A DNA stretch of 64,000 nucleotides from Mycobacterium sp. shizuoka-1 (GCF_002723835.1 NZ_BEWG01000082.1:58614-122613), one strand, 5' to 3'. Shown: positions 25,502-34,303, counted from the first letter of the stretch. The notes: generated by a model not told the origin, from the letters alone. Program-made: numbers and translations.

Positions 25502-26434
25502 TCACACCAGTACCGGCACGGTGGCGTGCCGGTCGTCGGTGAGGATCTCCAACATCGCTCGCCGGGTCGCGGTGAGCTCGGTGTCGATACCGTTGCCGGA
25601 CAGAGTGATTCGGCAGGTCGCCAGCGCAGAGTTGTAGCAGTACTTGGTTGCGCCGTTGGTGTCGGTGTAGGTCAGCCCGATCACGTCGCCGGGTTCGGCA
25701 TGCATCTCACCACGCATCTCGACGCCGTCGGCGCGCCCGCCGAAGGTCCAGTGAAACGGCGCATAGGACCCGCGCGTGTGCCGGGCCGCGAGCACCGAGC
25801 GCACCGCGACCTCCCGCCCGGCGTGCCGCAGCACGAACAGGGTGGCCGCGGGCAGCCGCAGCGGTCCAACCGCGGCCCGGGCGGTGACCACCTCCAGACT
25901 GGTGTCGGGCCGGCCGTCGAACCCGCACACCTGGCCGAAGGCGTAGGCCGGGGTGTGCTTGGTGCCCCAGTTGTGGTTGACGCTGCCCGGCCACGACTGG
26001 ACCGCCACCCGGGTGTCGCCATGGCTCAGGGTGCCGTCGAAATGCGCGAGCGGGTGGCGGACCTGGGTCTTGGCGGTCGGGAACCTGGCGGTGTAGGCAC
26101 GGTCGGTGAGCAGCTTGACCGGCGGTTGCCCGCCGGGCGCGATGGCCAGATCCCAGCTCGCGCCGTCCATCGTGCCCCGTGCGTGCGCATCGTCGAGCGC
26201 GGTGTCGGCGATGGTCGCCGACCAGGGATCGGACCGGTAGTCGGCCGCGCTCAGCGGATGCGGCACCTTGAGGGCCCGGTTACCCGAGCCGTCGGGATCG
26301 AAGAGCATCACCCACACGTCGGCCACCGGCTCGCCGGGTGCGGGCAACAGCAACGTCCAGCGCAGCCAGATCGCCTGCGCCCGATCCGGGTGATTGGCGC
26401 GGATGAATCTGCTCTCGTAGTAGGGAGGCATCAT
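25502..26434 (-). CDS. CrtC/AttH-like lipocalin-fold protein
   Basis: This 310-residue protein is beta-rich, with no signal peptide or membrane segment. A SVNHNWGTKHTP segment around residues 153-165 and the YAPFHWTFGG region resemble the paired lipocalin-like fold of AttH/CrtC proteins (hydroxyneurosporene synthase relatives), where the His-Asn-Trp-Gly phrase is conserved. No carotenoid genes are nearby, so a hydratase role is not implied. Two adjacent ATGs (26434 and 26431) are the likely start; the longer in-frame frame begins at a TTG inside the divergent cyclase gene and is unlikely. Function unknown. Confidence 0.6.
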   Translation of the reverse strand: MMPPYYESRFIRANHPDRAQAIWLRWTLLLPAPGEPVADVWVMLFDPDGSGNRALKVPHPLSAADYRSDPWSATIADTALDDAHARGTMDGASWDLAIAPGGQPPVKLLTDRAYTARFPTAKTQVRHPLAHFDGTLSHGDTRVAVQSWPGSVNHNWGTKHTPAYAFGQVCGFDGRPDTSLEVVTARAAVGPLRLPAATLFVLRHAGREVAVRSVLAARHTRGSYAPFHWTFGGRADGVEMRGEMHAEPGDVIGLTYTDTNGATKYCYNSALATCRITLSGNGIDTELTATRRAMLEILTDDRHATVPVLV

Positions 26435-26469
26435 CAGTTCAGGATTCCCGACGGGAGGGCAGCGCGGCA

Positions 26470-27258
26470 GTGGGTTGGACAATCGGGGTCTCGGTACTGG
26501 CGGTACTGGCCGTGGCCGAGGCGGTGGCGCTGGTGGTGCTGCGCGCGCGGCTGCACGCCAGTCGCCGCGACACCGAGGAGCTACGGGCCCGGCTGGACAC
26601 CCGCAACCTGCTGTGGACCGGCGGGCGGGAGGCGGTCAAGCAGGTCTGGCAGACGGCCAACCTGGTGCGCACCCAGGGCCTCGGCGGCGCGGTGCGGTCC
26701 TCGATCGAGGAGCTCGCCGACTGGGCCGACGTCGAACGCCCGGACCTGGCCCGGCTGATCCCCGACGGCAAGGTGGTGGTGATGTTCTCCGACATCGAGG
26801 AATCCACCGCACTCAACGAACGCATCGGCGACCGGGCGTGGGTCAAGCTCATCGGCAGCCACGACCGGCTGGTTCGACGGCTGGTCACAGCGCACGACGG
26901 CCACGTCGTGAAGAGTCAGGGGGACGGCTTCATGGTGGCCTTCGCCGATCCCGTCGCCGCGGTGAGCTGTGCCGTGGCGATCCAGCGCGCTCTACAACGC
27001 GATGCGAAAAAGCCGCGGCACAACAGCATTCGGGTGCGCATCGGGATCCACATGGGCAAGTCCGTTCGCCGCGGCGACGATCTGTTCGGCCGCAACGTGG
27101 CGATGGCCGCCCGGGTGGCCGGTCAGGCCGACGGCGGCGAGATCCTGGTCAGCGAAACCGTCCGCACCGCGGTGGGCGATCGCCACGACTTCGACGACGG
27201 CCGCGACGCCGAACTCAAGGGGTTCGGCGGCACCCACCGGCTCTATGCGGTCGGCTGA
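26470..27258 (+). CDS. membrane-anchored class III adenylyl cyclase
   Basis: The 262-residue product has one N-terminal membrane helix (residues 5-25), a short helical linker and a class III nucleotide cyclase domain (98-262). Metal ligands Asp108 (FSDIE) and Asp152 (KSQGDG) are present. Lys148 and an Asp in GDDLFG fit adenine recognition, and Asn209 with Arg215 (GRNVAMAAR) match the transition-state pair. All catalytic residues are therefore intact, and cAMP production from ATP is expected of the homodimer. The GTG start has only a distant GGGAGG. The 3' end overlaps the small convergent gene at 27243-27422 by 16 bases. Mycobacteria carry many such cyclases. Confidence 0.9.
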   Translation: MGWTIGVSVLAVLAVAEAVALVVLRARLHASRRDTEELRARLDTRNLLWTGGREAVKQVWQTANLVRTQGLGGAVRSSIEELADWADVERPDLARLIPDGKVVVMFSDIEESTALNERIGDRAWVKLIGSHDRLVRRLVTAHDGHVVKSQGDGFMVAFADPVAAVSCAVAIQRALQRDAKKPRHNSIRVRIGIHMGKSVRRGDDLFGRNVAMAARVAGQADGGEILVSETVRTAVGDRHDFDDGRDAELKGFGGTHRLYAVG

Positions 27259-27422
27259 TCCTTGGCAGCGGCGTCGGCCTCGGCGTGCCGCTGGTGCAGC
27301 CGGGCGCGGATCTCGTCGGGCGTGTACGCCTCACGGCGACGCTGATCCCGCGCGACCAGTACGCCGCCGGCGACCACGCCCGCGGCACCGGCGAGCCCGA
27401 TCCACTTCCAGATACTGCGCAT
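27243..27422 (-). CDS. small single-pass membrane protein, 59 residues
   Basis: The short product starts MRSIWKWIGLAGAAGVVAGG with one N-terminal membrane helix (residues 6-24), then a basic and charged cytoplasmic tail with a YTPDEIRARLHQRH helix. No family is recognised. The ATG at 27422 has a TAGTGT hexamer eight bases upstream, near the leaderless spacing. It is divergent from the YiiX-like gene at 27447 and convergent with the cyclase gene (16-bp overlap). Codon composition matches the genome and the reading frame is hydrophobic where expected, so it is likely real. Confidence 0.6.
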   Translation of the reverse strand: MRSIWKWIGLAGAAGVVAGGVLVARDQRRREAYTPDEIRARLHQRHAEADAAAKDQPTA

Positions 27423-27434
27423 GGCAGACCACAC

Positions 27435-27440
27435 TATGCT
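27435..27440 (+). promoter_or_regulatory. -10 hexamer of a leaderless promoter (YiiX-like gene)
   Basis: TATGCT precedes the GTG at 27447 by 6 nt; it fixes that GTG as the start within a much longer open frame. Confidence 0.5.
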
Positions 27441-27446
27441 GCGCTG

Positions 27447-28142
27447 GTGAGTGAGCACACCGTGTCGTTGACACAGGCGCTGAACGAGACCCGCACCGGT
27501 GACGTCTGGCTGTTCCGCGGCGGCTCGGGCCCGGACCGGGCGATCCAGACCCTGACCAATGCGCCGGTCAACCACGTCGGCATGACGGTCGCGATCGACG
27601 ACCTGCCGCCGTTGATGTGGCATGCCGAACTCGGGCACAAACTCATCGACCTGTGGACAGGCACTCATCATCGCGGGGTGCAACTCAACGACGCCCGCGA
27701 AGCCGCCGAGCAATGGCTGCACCAGTACGGCCAGCGGTGCTGGCTGCGCCAGCTCACCCCGCACGTCAGCCGCGACGCCGAGGACCGGCTGCTGACGGTG
27801 ATCGCCCGGATGGACGGCACCCCGTTTCCGTCCACCGCCCGGCTGACGGGTCGCTGGCTCCGCGGCCGGATCCCGACCGTCAGCGACTGGACCCGTGGAA
27901 TACCGTTCGTACACAAGAAAGTCCGTGAATCCGCCGAACGGCGTAAGGCCGCCGAGCGGGAGGTCGGACTGCAGACGGCCTACTGCGCCGAGACGGTTGC
28001 CATCACCTACGAGGAGATGGGCCTGTTGACCACCGAGAAGAACGAGAACTGGTTCGATCCCGGGCGATTCTGGAGCGGGGACGCCCTGCCGCTGGTCGCC
28101 GGCTACTCGCTCGGCGATGAAATCCGGGTCGTCGCAGACTGA
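27447..28142 (+). CDS. permuted papain-fold protein (YiiX/YaeF or NlpC/P60-like)
   Basis: The 231-residue product opens with TGDVWLFRGGSGPDRAIQ and NAPVNHVGMTVAID (His near residue 35) and ends with an YCAETVAITYEEMGLL block (Cys near residue 178). The order His before Cys is the circularly permuted papain-like arrangement of the YiiX/YaeF and LRAT/NlpC-P60-like families, which cleave or transfer acyl or amide groups. No signal peptide is seen, so it would act in the cytoplasm unless membrane-attached. The GTG start is supported by a -10 hexamer six bases upstream. Neighbours are a cyclase and a secreted lipoprotein. The actual substrate is unknown. Confidence 0.7.
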   Translation: MSEHTVSLTQALNETRTGDVWLFRGGSGPDRAIQTLTNAPVNHVGMTVAIDDLPPLMWHAELGHKLIDLWTGTHHRGVQLNDAREAAEQWLHQYGQRCWLRQLTPHVSRDAEDRLLTVIARMDGTPFPSTARLTGRWLRGRIPTVSDWTRGIPFVHKKVRESAERRKAAEREVGLQTAYCAETVAITYEEMGLLTTEKNENWFDPGRFWSGDALPLVAGYSLGDEIRVVAD

Positions 28143-28156
28143 TTGGCGCGTGTGGA

Positions 28157-28681
28157 CTACCCGGTGGCCCACACCGCCAGCAGCTTGCCGTGCGGATCCC
28201 GCAGCATGACGGCGGTGATGGTCTGCCCCGGTGGCACATCGTAGGCGACGTGGGCCGCGACCTGCTGGCCCTGCGCAAGCTGTCCCGAGGTGATACCGGG
28301 CGCGACCGCGCCGACGGCGGGAGCGATGTTCGAGCCGTCGGCGGCGCGAGCGACGAACCAGAAGCCGTTGTACGTCGTCGTCCCGGTCTTGGCGACGATG
28401 GTCACGTCGACGGCGAACATCGTCCCCTTGGCCGGCACGATCTGCGCGTCGGCCGGCACCGGCCGCAGGTTGTCGACGGTGTAGGTCGCCGTCGACCCGT
28501 CCGCGGCGGCGACGTCGACCGCGGTCCCGAAGGTGACCGCCTGCTTGGCCGGCGGCGTTGTCGAAGTGGCCGGTGCGCTGCTCGCGGAAGGGTGATCGGA
28601 GCCCGCTCCCCCGCATCCCGACGCGATCAGTGCCACGACGATCGAGCCGAGAAGCACCCTGGACACCCGTGTTCCGCGCAT
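28157..28681 (-). CDS. MPT63-like (DUF1942-type) lipoprotein
   Basis: The 174-residue product has a lipoprotein signal with lipobox ASGC (Cys23), a Ser/Thr/Pro-rich spacer and a beta-sandwich domain from about residue 45. The order of segments TATYTVDNLRPVPADAQ, GTMFAVDVTIVA, FWFVARAADGSNI and QGQQVAAHVAYDVPPG follows that of secreted antigen MPT63. MPT63 itself is a soluble secreted protein, so the lipid anchor is a variation. The ATG at 28681 is supported by TACCAT seven bases upstream; two earlier in-frame ATGs overlap or precede that hexamer. Function of this family is not known. Confidence 0.78.
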   Translation of the reverse strand: MRGTRVSRVLLGSIVVALIASGCGGAGSDHPSASSAPATSTTPPAKQAVTFGTAVDVAAADGSTATYTVDNLRPVPADAQIVPAKGTMFAVDVTIVAKTGTTTYNGFWFVARAADGSNIAPAVGAVAPGITSGQLAQGQQVAAHVAYDVPPGQTITAVMLRDPHGKLLAVWATG

Positions 28682-28688
28682 TCGCGAC

Positions 28689-28694
28689 ATGGTA
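28689..28694 (-). promoter_or_regulatory. -10 hexamer of a leaderless promoter (MPT63-like gene)
   Basis: TACCAT on the minus strand is 7 nt before the ATG at 28681, deciding among three clustered ATG codons. Confidence 0.5.
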
Positions 28695-28731
28695 GCGCGC
28701 ATCGGCTTTCGGGCCGCCGGACGTCTCGTTC

Positions 28732-29958
28732 TCAGACCAACCGGTCCAGCAGCGGCCGCGCCGCCGCGGTGACCCGCTCATGGTTGTAGGTGATCACCAT
28801 GTCGAACCGCCGCTTCTCGGCATCGGGAGATTGCCCTGCTCGACAAGTCCTTTCACGTGCCACCAGCGCGCAGGCGGTCTCCGGCCCGAGCACCAGGATC
28901 GTCGAGTCTCGAAGCAACGGGTCGCTGCGATCGATCCGCACGCCTCTGACTCGGGGGCCGAGATCGTCCGGCGGGTGCTGAGCGAACACGGCCACCAGGG
29001 GCGATCTTTCGGCGATCGCCGAATACCTCTGCCAGGTCTGCGGATCCAAGGACTCATCGACCGCCACCGTCGACAGGACGATCGGCGCGTCCTGCGCGCT
29101 GGCGGCAATCCCGCCGATGTGCTCGCACAACGCGGTCAGGGTGGGCTTGCGTACGGTGCGGGTGGGTAATCCGGCAATGGCTGCCGCCAGCGTCGGCGTG
29201 GTGTCGGCGGGTGCGCGGGGAGTGCTTCTGGCCGGCCACGCGAAAGGCCTTGAGCGGCTGGTCGACTCTCCCGGGGAACCGAACCAGTTGCCCTGGCCGA
29301 GCGTCGCACCGTAGGCCAGGGCCTGATCCAGATGCTCGGCCGTCTCGATACCCTCGGCACAGATGACGGCCCCGGTCCGCTCGTGGTGGGCGATGACCGC
29401 AGCCACGGTGCGGGCCTGCATCCGATCCGGTTGACGTTGGACCAGGCCCATGTCGAGCTTGATGATGTCGGGCGCGACGACATCGAGCAGTGCCAGCGAA
29501 TCGGGGTGGGAGCCGATGTCGTCCAAGGCGATGGCGAAACCCAGGGACCGTAAGGCGGCCACCTTGCGCAGCAGTGCACGCGGATCGGTCAGCAGCCCGC
29601 GTTCGGTGATCTCGAACGTGAGACGAAATGCGGCGGCGGCGCGCAGCACATCGGCGTCGGCGCTCGGGTCGATCGCCGGCGTGGTCGGTTCGGAGTTGAC
29701 CAGCAACAGGGTCCCCCGGGTGAAATCACGCTGCATCGCGCCCCTGGCCGCCGCGCGGATGCACTGCTCGTCGAGAAAAGCCAGCCGGCCCGCCTTCGCC
29801 GCGCGGTCGAAGATGTCGGTGGGCGCCGGATTGTTCAGCCCGGGCCACCGGGCCAGCGCCTCATAGCCGACGACCACTTCGCTGGGTAATTCCACCACCT
29901 GCTGAAACGCCGCCACCAGGCCATGACCCGCAAGTGCCTCGTCGATCAAGTCCGTCAT
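28732..29958 (-). CDS. EAL-domain c-di-GMP phosphodiesterase with DICT sensory domain
   Basis: The 408-residue product has an EAL domain (about residues 10-235) and a C-terminal DICT domain (about 260-400, TALCEHIGGIAAS). The catalytic set appears complete: Glu33 in YEALARW, Asn in LLVNSEP, Glu in TFEITER, the Asp pair in ALDDIG, Lys in IIKLDM, Glu in AEGIET and Gln in LGQGNWFG. It should therefore hydrolyse cyclic di-GMP. DICT domains are linked to signalling through diguanylate cyclases and two-component proteins. ATG at 29958 follows a GAGGAC site. It is divergent from the MalT-like LuxR regulator gene at 30147. Confidence 0.9.
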   Translation of the reverse strand: MTDLIDEALAGHGLVAAFQQVVELPSEVVVGYEALARWPGLNNPAPTDIFDRAAKAGRLAFLDEQCIRAAARGAMQRDFTRGTLLLVNSEPTTPAIDPSADADVLRAAAAFRLTFEITERGLLTDPRALLRKVAALRSLGFAIALDDIGSHPDSLALLDVVAPDIIKLDMGLVQRQPDRMQARTVAAVIAHHERTGAVICAEGIETAEHLDQALAYGATLGQGNWFGSPGESTSRSRPFAWPARSTPRAPADTTPTLAAAIAGLPTRTVRKPTLTALCEHIGGIAASAQDAPIVLSTVAVDESLDPQTWQRYSAIAERSPLVAVFAQHPPDDLGPRVRGVRIDRSDPLLRDSTILVLGPETACALVARERTCRAGQSPDAEKRRFDMVITYNHERVTAAARPLLDRLV

Positions 29959-30112
29959 GACGTCCTCGGGATGGGTGACGGCCGCCGGGCGGTCACGACC
30001 GAAATCGATGAGGTCAAGTTAGCTGCGGCGCTGTTGTTTGACTGTTCCACCACCCGTTTTGCCTACGCCTACTACCCAACGCGCCAGCACAGCGAGCAAA
30101 GCGTCGCGACTA

Positions 30113-30131
30113 TTAGGTGAGGCTTCGCTGA
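30113..30131. promoter_or_regulatory. possible degenerate IdeR-like iron box
   Basis: TTAGGTGAGGCTTCGCTGA matches 14 of 19 bases of the IdeR consensus, with 11 of the first 12 identical but a poor second half. It sits just before the MalT-like gene. Weak evidence, noted for testing. Confidence 0.2.
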
Positions 30132-30146
30132 GCGGAGTTTTCTGAC

Positions 30147-32957
30147 ATGATCAAGACGACCGGCACGCGCGACGGCGGCCGGATCGAAGAGCCTGAAGGG
30201 GAGGCCCACCGGATGCAGCCGAGGAGGCAGCCCGCGCCGGTGGTCACGACGAGGCTGCGGGCCCCGGCCTTGGACGGCGGACTGATCGCCCGCGACCGGC
30301 TCATCGACGCGCTGCGGGCCGGACGTACCAAACGTCTGGCGGTGATTCATGGCCCGGCCGGCTTCGGCAAGACCACGCTGGCCGCGCAATGGCAGCGGGT
30401 GTTGAGCGCCGAAGGGGTGCCGGTCGCCTGGATCACGCTCGGCCACGACGACCGCGACACCGCGTCGTTTCTCGGTCATCTCGTCGAGGCGGTACGCCGG
30501 GTGGAACCCGGCGTCGGCGCGGATCTGGGCGGGCTGCTCGAGCAGGAGTCCGTCGAGGCCCAGCGCTACGTGCTGGCCGAGTTGGTCAATCACTGTGCCG
30601 ACTACCGCCGACCGCTGGCGATCGTCCTGGATGACTGGCACCTCGTCGAAGGTGACGGCGCCACAGCGGTATTGGAGTTTCTTCTCGACTTCGGCCCGGA
30701 CAATCTGCACCTGATCGTGACGAGCCGGACCCGCGCGCCGGCGATCGGCCGGCTCCGCGTCGGCCGGCAGGTGCACGAGATCGATGCCACCCAGCTTCGG
30801 TTCGACCACAAGGAATCGGCGGCATTTCTGCTCGAGCTCAATGCGCTGAACCTCGACGGCGAAGACGTGCGTTCGCTGTGGTCCAGCACCGAGGGATGGG
30901 TGGCGGCACTCCAGTTGGCCACCCTGTCGCTGCGCAACAGCGCGGACCCGTCGGCCCTGATTCGCGGCTTCTCCGGGCGCCACCATTCGATCGGCGACTA
31001 CCTGGCCGAGAACGTGCTCGACGCGCTGCCGCCCGATCTCCTCGATTTCCTGCTGACGACCTCGATCTGCGAACGCCTCTGCGGCGGGCTCGCCGCCGCC
31101 GTCAGTGGCCGCCCGCGCGGGCAGTCCATCCTCGAAGACCTCGAACGGCGCGAGCTGTTCCTGCGGCCACTCGACGACAACCGGGAGTGGTTTCGCTATC
31201 ACCACCTCTTCGCCGGTTACCTACGCCAGCGGCTCGAGCGCGACCACGGCGAGAAGATCGTCGGCTTGCACCGGACCGCCGCGGCCTGGTTCGCCGAGAA
31301 CGGGCTGTACAGCGAGGCCGTCACGCACGCACTGGCCGCCGGGGACGGCACCCAGGCGGTCGACCTGGTGGAGCGCCACGCGATGTCGCTGGTCGAGCAC
31401 AGCCGGATGGCCACCCTGCTCGCCCTGGTGAGCAAGCTGCCCAAGGAGCTGCTCAGCGACCGGCCGCACCTGCATCTGGCGATCGCCTGGGCCAATTGTC
31501 TACTGCAACGGGGCGAGCAGGCGCAGGTGTCGCTCGACCTCGCCCGCGCCGCACTGGGACTGGGGCTGGCACCGGCCAGCGCGACCGCGAGTGTGCTGGC
31601 CGAAGCGAATGTGGTGCAGGCGTGCATCGACGTCTACGGCGACCGGATCGACCGGGCCGCCGATCTCGTCGCGCCGTACCTGGCGGCCAATGTCCGCTAC
31701 CGGCCCTTCCTGGTCGCGGTGTCGGCCAACATCAGCACCTTCGTCGACATCCACAGCTTCGCCTACGACTCGGCCGAGGCGCGCCAGCGCTGGGCCAACC
31801 CCTTTCACGAAACCGCCGTCGGTCCGTTCGCCGGTGTGTACGGCCGCTGCTTCGCGGGGCTGGCCGCGTTCGCCCGGCTCGACCTCGCCAGCGCCGAGAG
31901 TCGCTACTCCGAAGCCCTGGCAGTGGCCGAGCGCTTGGCCGGGCAGCACTCCCACGCCGCCCGGCTGGCCGGCGCGCTGCTGGGCCGCGTGCACTACGAG
32001 CACGGTGACATCGACTCGGCGGAAACCCTTTTAGAGCAATGCCATGAACTGGGGGCCGAATCCGGCGTCGCGGATTTCATGATCGCGACCTACAGCACCC
32101 TTGCCCGGATCAAGGTCCTGCGTGGCGACATCGACGATGCGATGGCGCTGCTCGAGGAAGGGATTCACACCGCCCGGGCTCTGTCGATGCCGCGCCTGTC
32201 GGCGGCGTTGCTCAGCGACTGCGTGCGCCTTCACCTCGCCGTCGGCGACATCGGCCTGGCCAAGGATGCGCTCGCCCGCAGCACCGAGGACGTCACCACG
32301 CGAGACGACGGGATCGCCTTTGCGGTGCGCCACTATCAGAGCGGGATGCGCGCTCGTATCATGCGCGCCGACAACGATTTCGACGGCGCGTTCCGTCTAC
32401 TCGAGGCGATGAGAGACGAATGCCGGGCGGTCGGCTGGCGGTACGCAGAGACGGCCACCACCATCAAGCTGGCCAAAGTGCGCTATCTCGGCGGGGATCC
32501 CGCGGCCGCGACCGAGATCCTGGTGCCGGCGCTGGTCGCGGGGGCGCGGGCGGGCCTGGTCCGCACTGTCGTCGACACCGGCCCGGAGATCCTCAAGATC
32601 GTCGCTCAGCTTCGCGAGGCCAATCGGATCAGCCGCGGGCCCAACGGATTTCCCGATGTGTCGGCCCACTATCTGTCGCGGGTGCTGGCGACCGCGCACG
32701 CCGATGCCCGCAACGCGGCGATCCCGGTGATCACCCGTGTCGCCGAGCGATCGCCGTTGCCCGAGGAGCCGCTCAACGCCCGGGAGGTCGACATCCTGCG
32801 ACTCCTGGAGCGGGGGCTGTCCAACAAGCAGATCGCCCGCAACCTCGGCGTGACGATCAACACGATCAAGTGGTACCTCAAGAGCATCTACATCAAGCTC
32901 GGCGTGGGCAAGCGCGGCGATTCGATCGCCGAGGCGCGCCGGCGGCACATCCTCTAG
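30147..32957 (+). CDS. MalT-like LuxR family ATP-dependent transcriptional regulator
   Basis: The 936-residue product matches the MalT/AcoK-type STAND regulators: an N-terminal VVTTRLRAPALDGGLIARDRL start, a P-loop GPAGFGKTT at 69-77, a Walker B VLDDWHLVE near 163, WHD/YHHLFAGYLRQRL segments, a long TPR-like region (about 400-830) and a C-terminal LuxR helix-turn-helix (PLNAREVDILRLLERG, then TINTIKWYLKSIYIKL). Such proteins activate operons when ATP and an inducer bind. The ATG at 30147 has GGAG nine bases upstream; a second ATG at 30213 has a stronger AAGGGGAGG site and would remove 22 unconserved residues. It is divergent from the EAL-DICT gene. Targets are unknown. Confidence 0.9.
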   Translation: MIKTTGTRDGGRIEEPEGEAHRMQPRRQPAPVVTTRLRAPALDGGLIARDRLIDALRAGRTKRLAVIHGPAGFGKTTLAAQWQRVLSAEGVPVAWITLGHDDRDTASFLGHLVEAVRRVEPGVGADLGGLLEQESVEAQRYVLAELVNHCADYRRPLAIVLDDWHLVEGDGATAVLEFLLDFGPDNLHLIVTSRTRAPAIGRLRVGRQVHEIDATQLRFDHKESAAFLLELNALNLDGEDVRSLWSSTEGWVAALQLATLSLRNSADPSALIRGFSGRHHSIGDYLAENVLDALPPDLLDFLLTTSICERLCGGLAAAVSGRPRGQSILEDLERRELFLRPLDDNREWFRYHHLFAGYLRQRLERDHGEKIVGLHRTAAAWFAENGLYSEAVTHALAAGDGTQAVDLVERHAMSLVEHSRMATLLALVSKLPKELLSDRPHLHLAIAWANCLLQRGEQAQVSLDLARAALGLGLAPASATASVLAEANVVQACIDVYGDRIDRAADLVAPYLAANVRYRPFLVAVSANISTFVDIHSFAYDSAEARQRWANPFHETAVGPFAGVYGRCFAGLAAFARLDLASAESRYSEALAVAERLAGQHSHAARLAGALLGRVHYEHGDIDSAETLLEQCHELGAESGVADFMIATYSTLARIKVLRGDIDDAMALLEEGIHTARALSMPRLSAALLSDCVRLHLAVGDIGLAKDALARSTEDVTTRDDGIAFAVRHYQSGMRARIMRADNDFDGAFRLLEAMRDECRAVGWRYAETATTIKLAKVRYLGGDPAAATEILVPALVAGARAGLVRTVVDTGPEILKIVAQLREANRISRGPNGFPDVSAHYLSRVLATAHADARNAAIPVITRVAERSPLPEEPLNAREVDILRLLERGLSNKQIARNLGVTINTIKWYLKSIYIKLGVGKRGDSIAEARRRHIL

Positions 32958-33017
32958 TCGTTGCCTATTCGGCAAACAGCCTTGCCAGCTGCTCGCCGCC
33001 GTCGGCACGATCGCGGG

Positions 33018-33704
33018 ATGACCACTGTCCGCAATCCCTTTGACGACGCCGACCACATCGCGTTCTACGCCGAACGGGCCGCACAGATGGTGCCGGCGTA
33101 CCGGGACCTCCATCGGATGGCCACGGTGCTCATCGGCGAGCGCGCGCCCGACGACGCCCGGATTCTGGTGCTCGGAGCCGGCGGCGGGCTGGAGACCAAG
33201 TCCTTCGCCCAGGCCCGGCCGGGCTGGCACTTCGACGCCGTGGACCCGTCGCAGCCCATGCTGGATCTCGCCGCGCACCACCTCGGCGCCGACGGGTCCC
33301 GGGTGCGCATGCACCACGGATACATCGACGACGCGCCGCCGGGTCCGTTCGCCGCGGCGACCAGTCTGCTGACCCTGCATTTCCTGCCCTCCGACGAACG
33401 CCGCCGCACCGCGGCCCAGGTGCACCGGCGGCTCGTCCCGGGCGCACCGTTCGTCGTTGTGCACCTGAGCTTTCCGCAAGACGACGAGGCCGAGCGGCAG
33501 CGGTGGCTGACCCGGCATCTGACGAACCTCGTCGAAGCGGGTATCGACCCGGCCGATGCAGACAAGGCCCGCGCCGCCATCGAGATGAATGTTCCGATCC
33601 TGTCGCCCGAGCAGGACGTCGCGATCCTTCGCGACGCCGGCTTCACCGACGTCACCGAGTTCTTCTCGGCCTTCGCGTTTCGGGGCTGGGTCGGCTACGC
33701 CTGA
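33018..33704 (+). CDS. class I SAM-dependent methyltransferase
   Basis: The 228-residue product carries SAM motif I as ILVLGAGGGLETKSFA near residues 48-63, an acidic motif II (FDAVDPSQPML) and a later TSLLTLHFLPSDERR strand, all of class I methyltransferases. The VVHLSFPQ strand and DAGFTDVTEFFSAF ending fit the small-molecule methyltransferase group (Methyltransf_12/25). The ATG at 33018 lies 60 bp after the LuxR gene, on the same strand. The last 10 bases overlap the convergent DHFR-like gene. Acceptor substrate unknown. Confidence 0.85.
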   Translation: MTTVRNPFDDADHIAFYAERAAQMVPAYRDLHRMATVLIGERAPDDARILVLGAGGGLETKSFAQARPGWHFDAVDPSQPMLDLAAHHLGADGSRVRMHHGYIDDAPPGPFAAATSLLTLHFLPSDERRRTAAQVHRRLVPGAPFVVVHLSFPQDDEAERQRWLTRHLTNLVEAGIDPADADKARAAIEMNVPILSPEQDVAILRDAGFTDVTEFFSAFAFRGWVGYA

Positions 33705-34264
33705 CGCGGCAGGTAGCGCAGCTGCACCGTCCCGTTGTCGAAGACCCGGTGCCCGGCGAGCACCAGATCGAGGTGCGCATCGTCTGGCAACGCCCGCAGG
33801 CCGCCGCCGACCACCCTGGGCACCACGAAGAACTGGAATTCGGCGACCATCCCGGCCCGGATCGCCTCAGCGGCGACCGTCGGCCCGAAGATCTCGACGA
33901 CGCCCGGGGCCTCGTCGACGATCCGCTGCAGCTCGGCCACGCTCAGGTCGGCCACCAGACGGTCCCGGCCGGCTTTGACGTCGTCCTGGGTCAACGTCGA
34001 CGACACGACCACCTTTTCGATCGCTCGCCAGCGCCGCGCGAACTCCCGCTCCGCCGCGGACCACACCTCGTCGACCGGGTCGGTCTCCCAGTACTGCATC
34101 AACGCGAAGGTCTTACGCCCCAGCACTTCGGTGGAGATCTGCGCCATGCGTTCGACATGCTCGTCGAACACCGCGCCGTCCGGCGCCGACCACTGGAAGT
34201 CGCCGTCGGCGTCGGCGGCGTAGCCGTCCAGCGAGATCGTCGCGGTGTAGCTCAAGGTTCCCAT
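33695..34264 (-). CDS. dihydrofolate reductase/RibD C-terminal family protein
   Basis: The 189-residue product has the RibD C-terminal/DHFR-like fold used by many uncharacterised bacterial reductases: a YTATISLDGYAADADGDFQW start, LGRKTFALMQYW at 48-59, VVVSSTLTQDD, and the nucleotide-binding IFGPTVAAEAI segment, where the usual GxG is altered. NADPH-dependent reduction of a pterin or other small substrate is likely but not demonstrated. ATG at 34264 is preceded by an unremarkable leader. It overlaps the methyltransferase gene by 10 bases on the other strand. Confidence 0.85.
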   Translation of the reverse strand: MGTLSYTATISLDGYAADADGDFQWSAPDGAVFDEHVERMAQISTEVLGRKTFALMQYWETDPVDEVWSAAEREFARRWRAIEKVVVSSTLTQDDVKAGRDRLVADLSVAELQRIVDEAPGVVEIFGPTVAAEAIRAGMVAEFQFFVVPRVVGGGLRALPDDAHLDLVLAGHRVFDNGTVQLRYLPRQA

Positions 34265-34303
34265 GGGTGTTCAGACTCGCAGGTTCGGCCGAACTCATCG
34301 CGG

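Noticed and set aside
26435..26482. Longer start for the CrtC/AttH-like gene at a TTG inside the cyclase gene.
   Set aside because: It would need a TTG start and overlap the divergent cyclase start; paired ATGs downstream give a more typical N-terminus.
30072..31205. A 377-codon open frame on the minus strand.
   Set aside because: It is the antisense shadow of the MalT-like regulator, with no recognisable domain.
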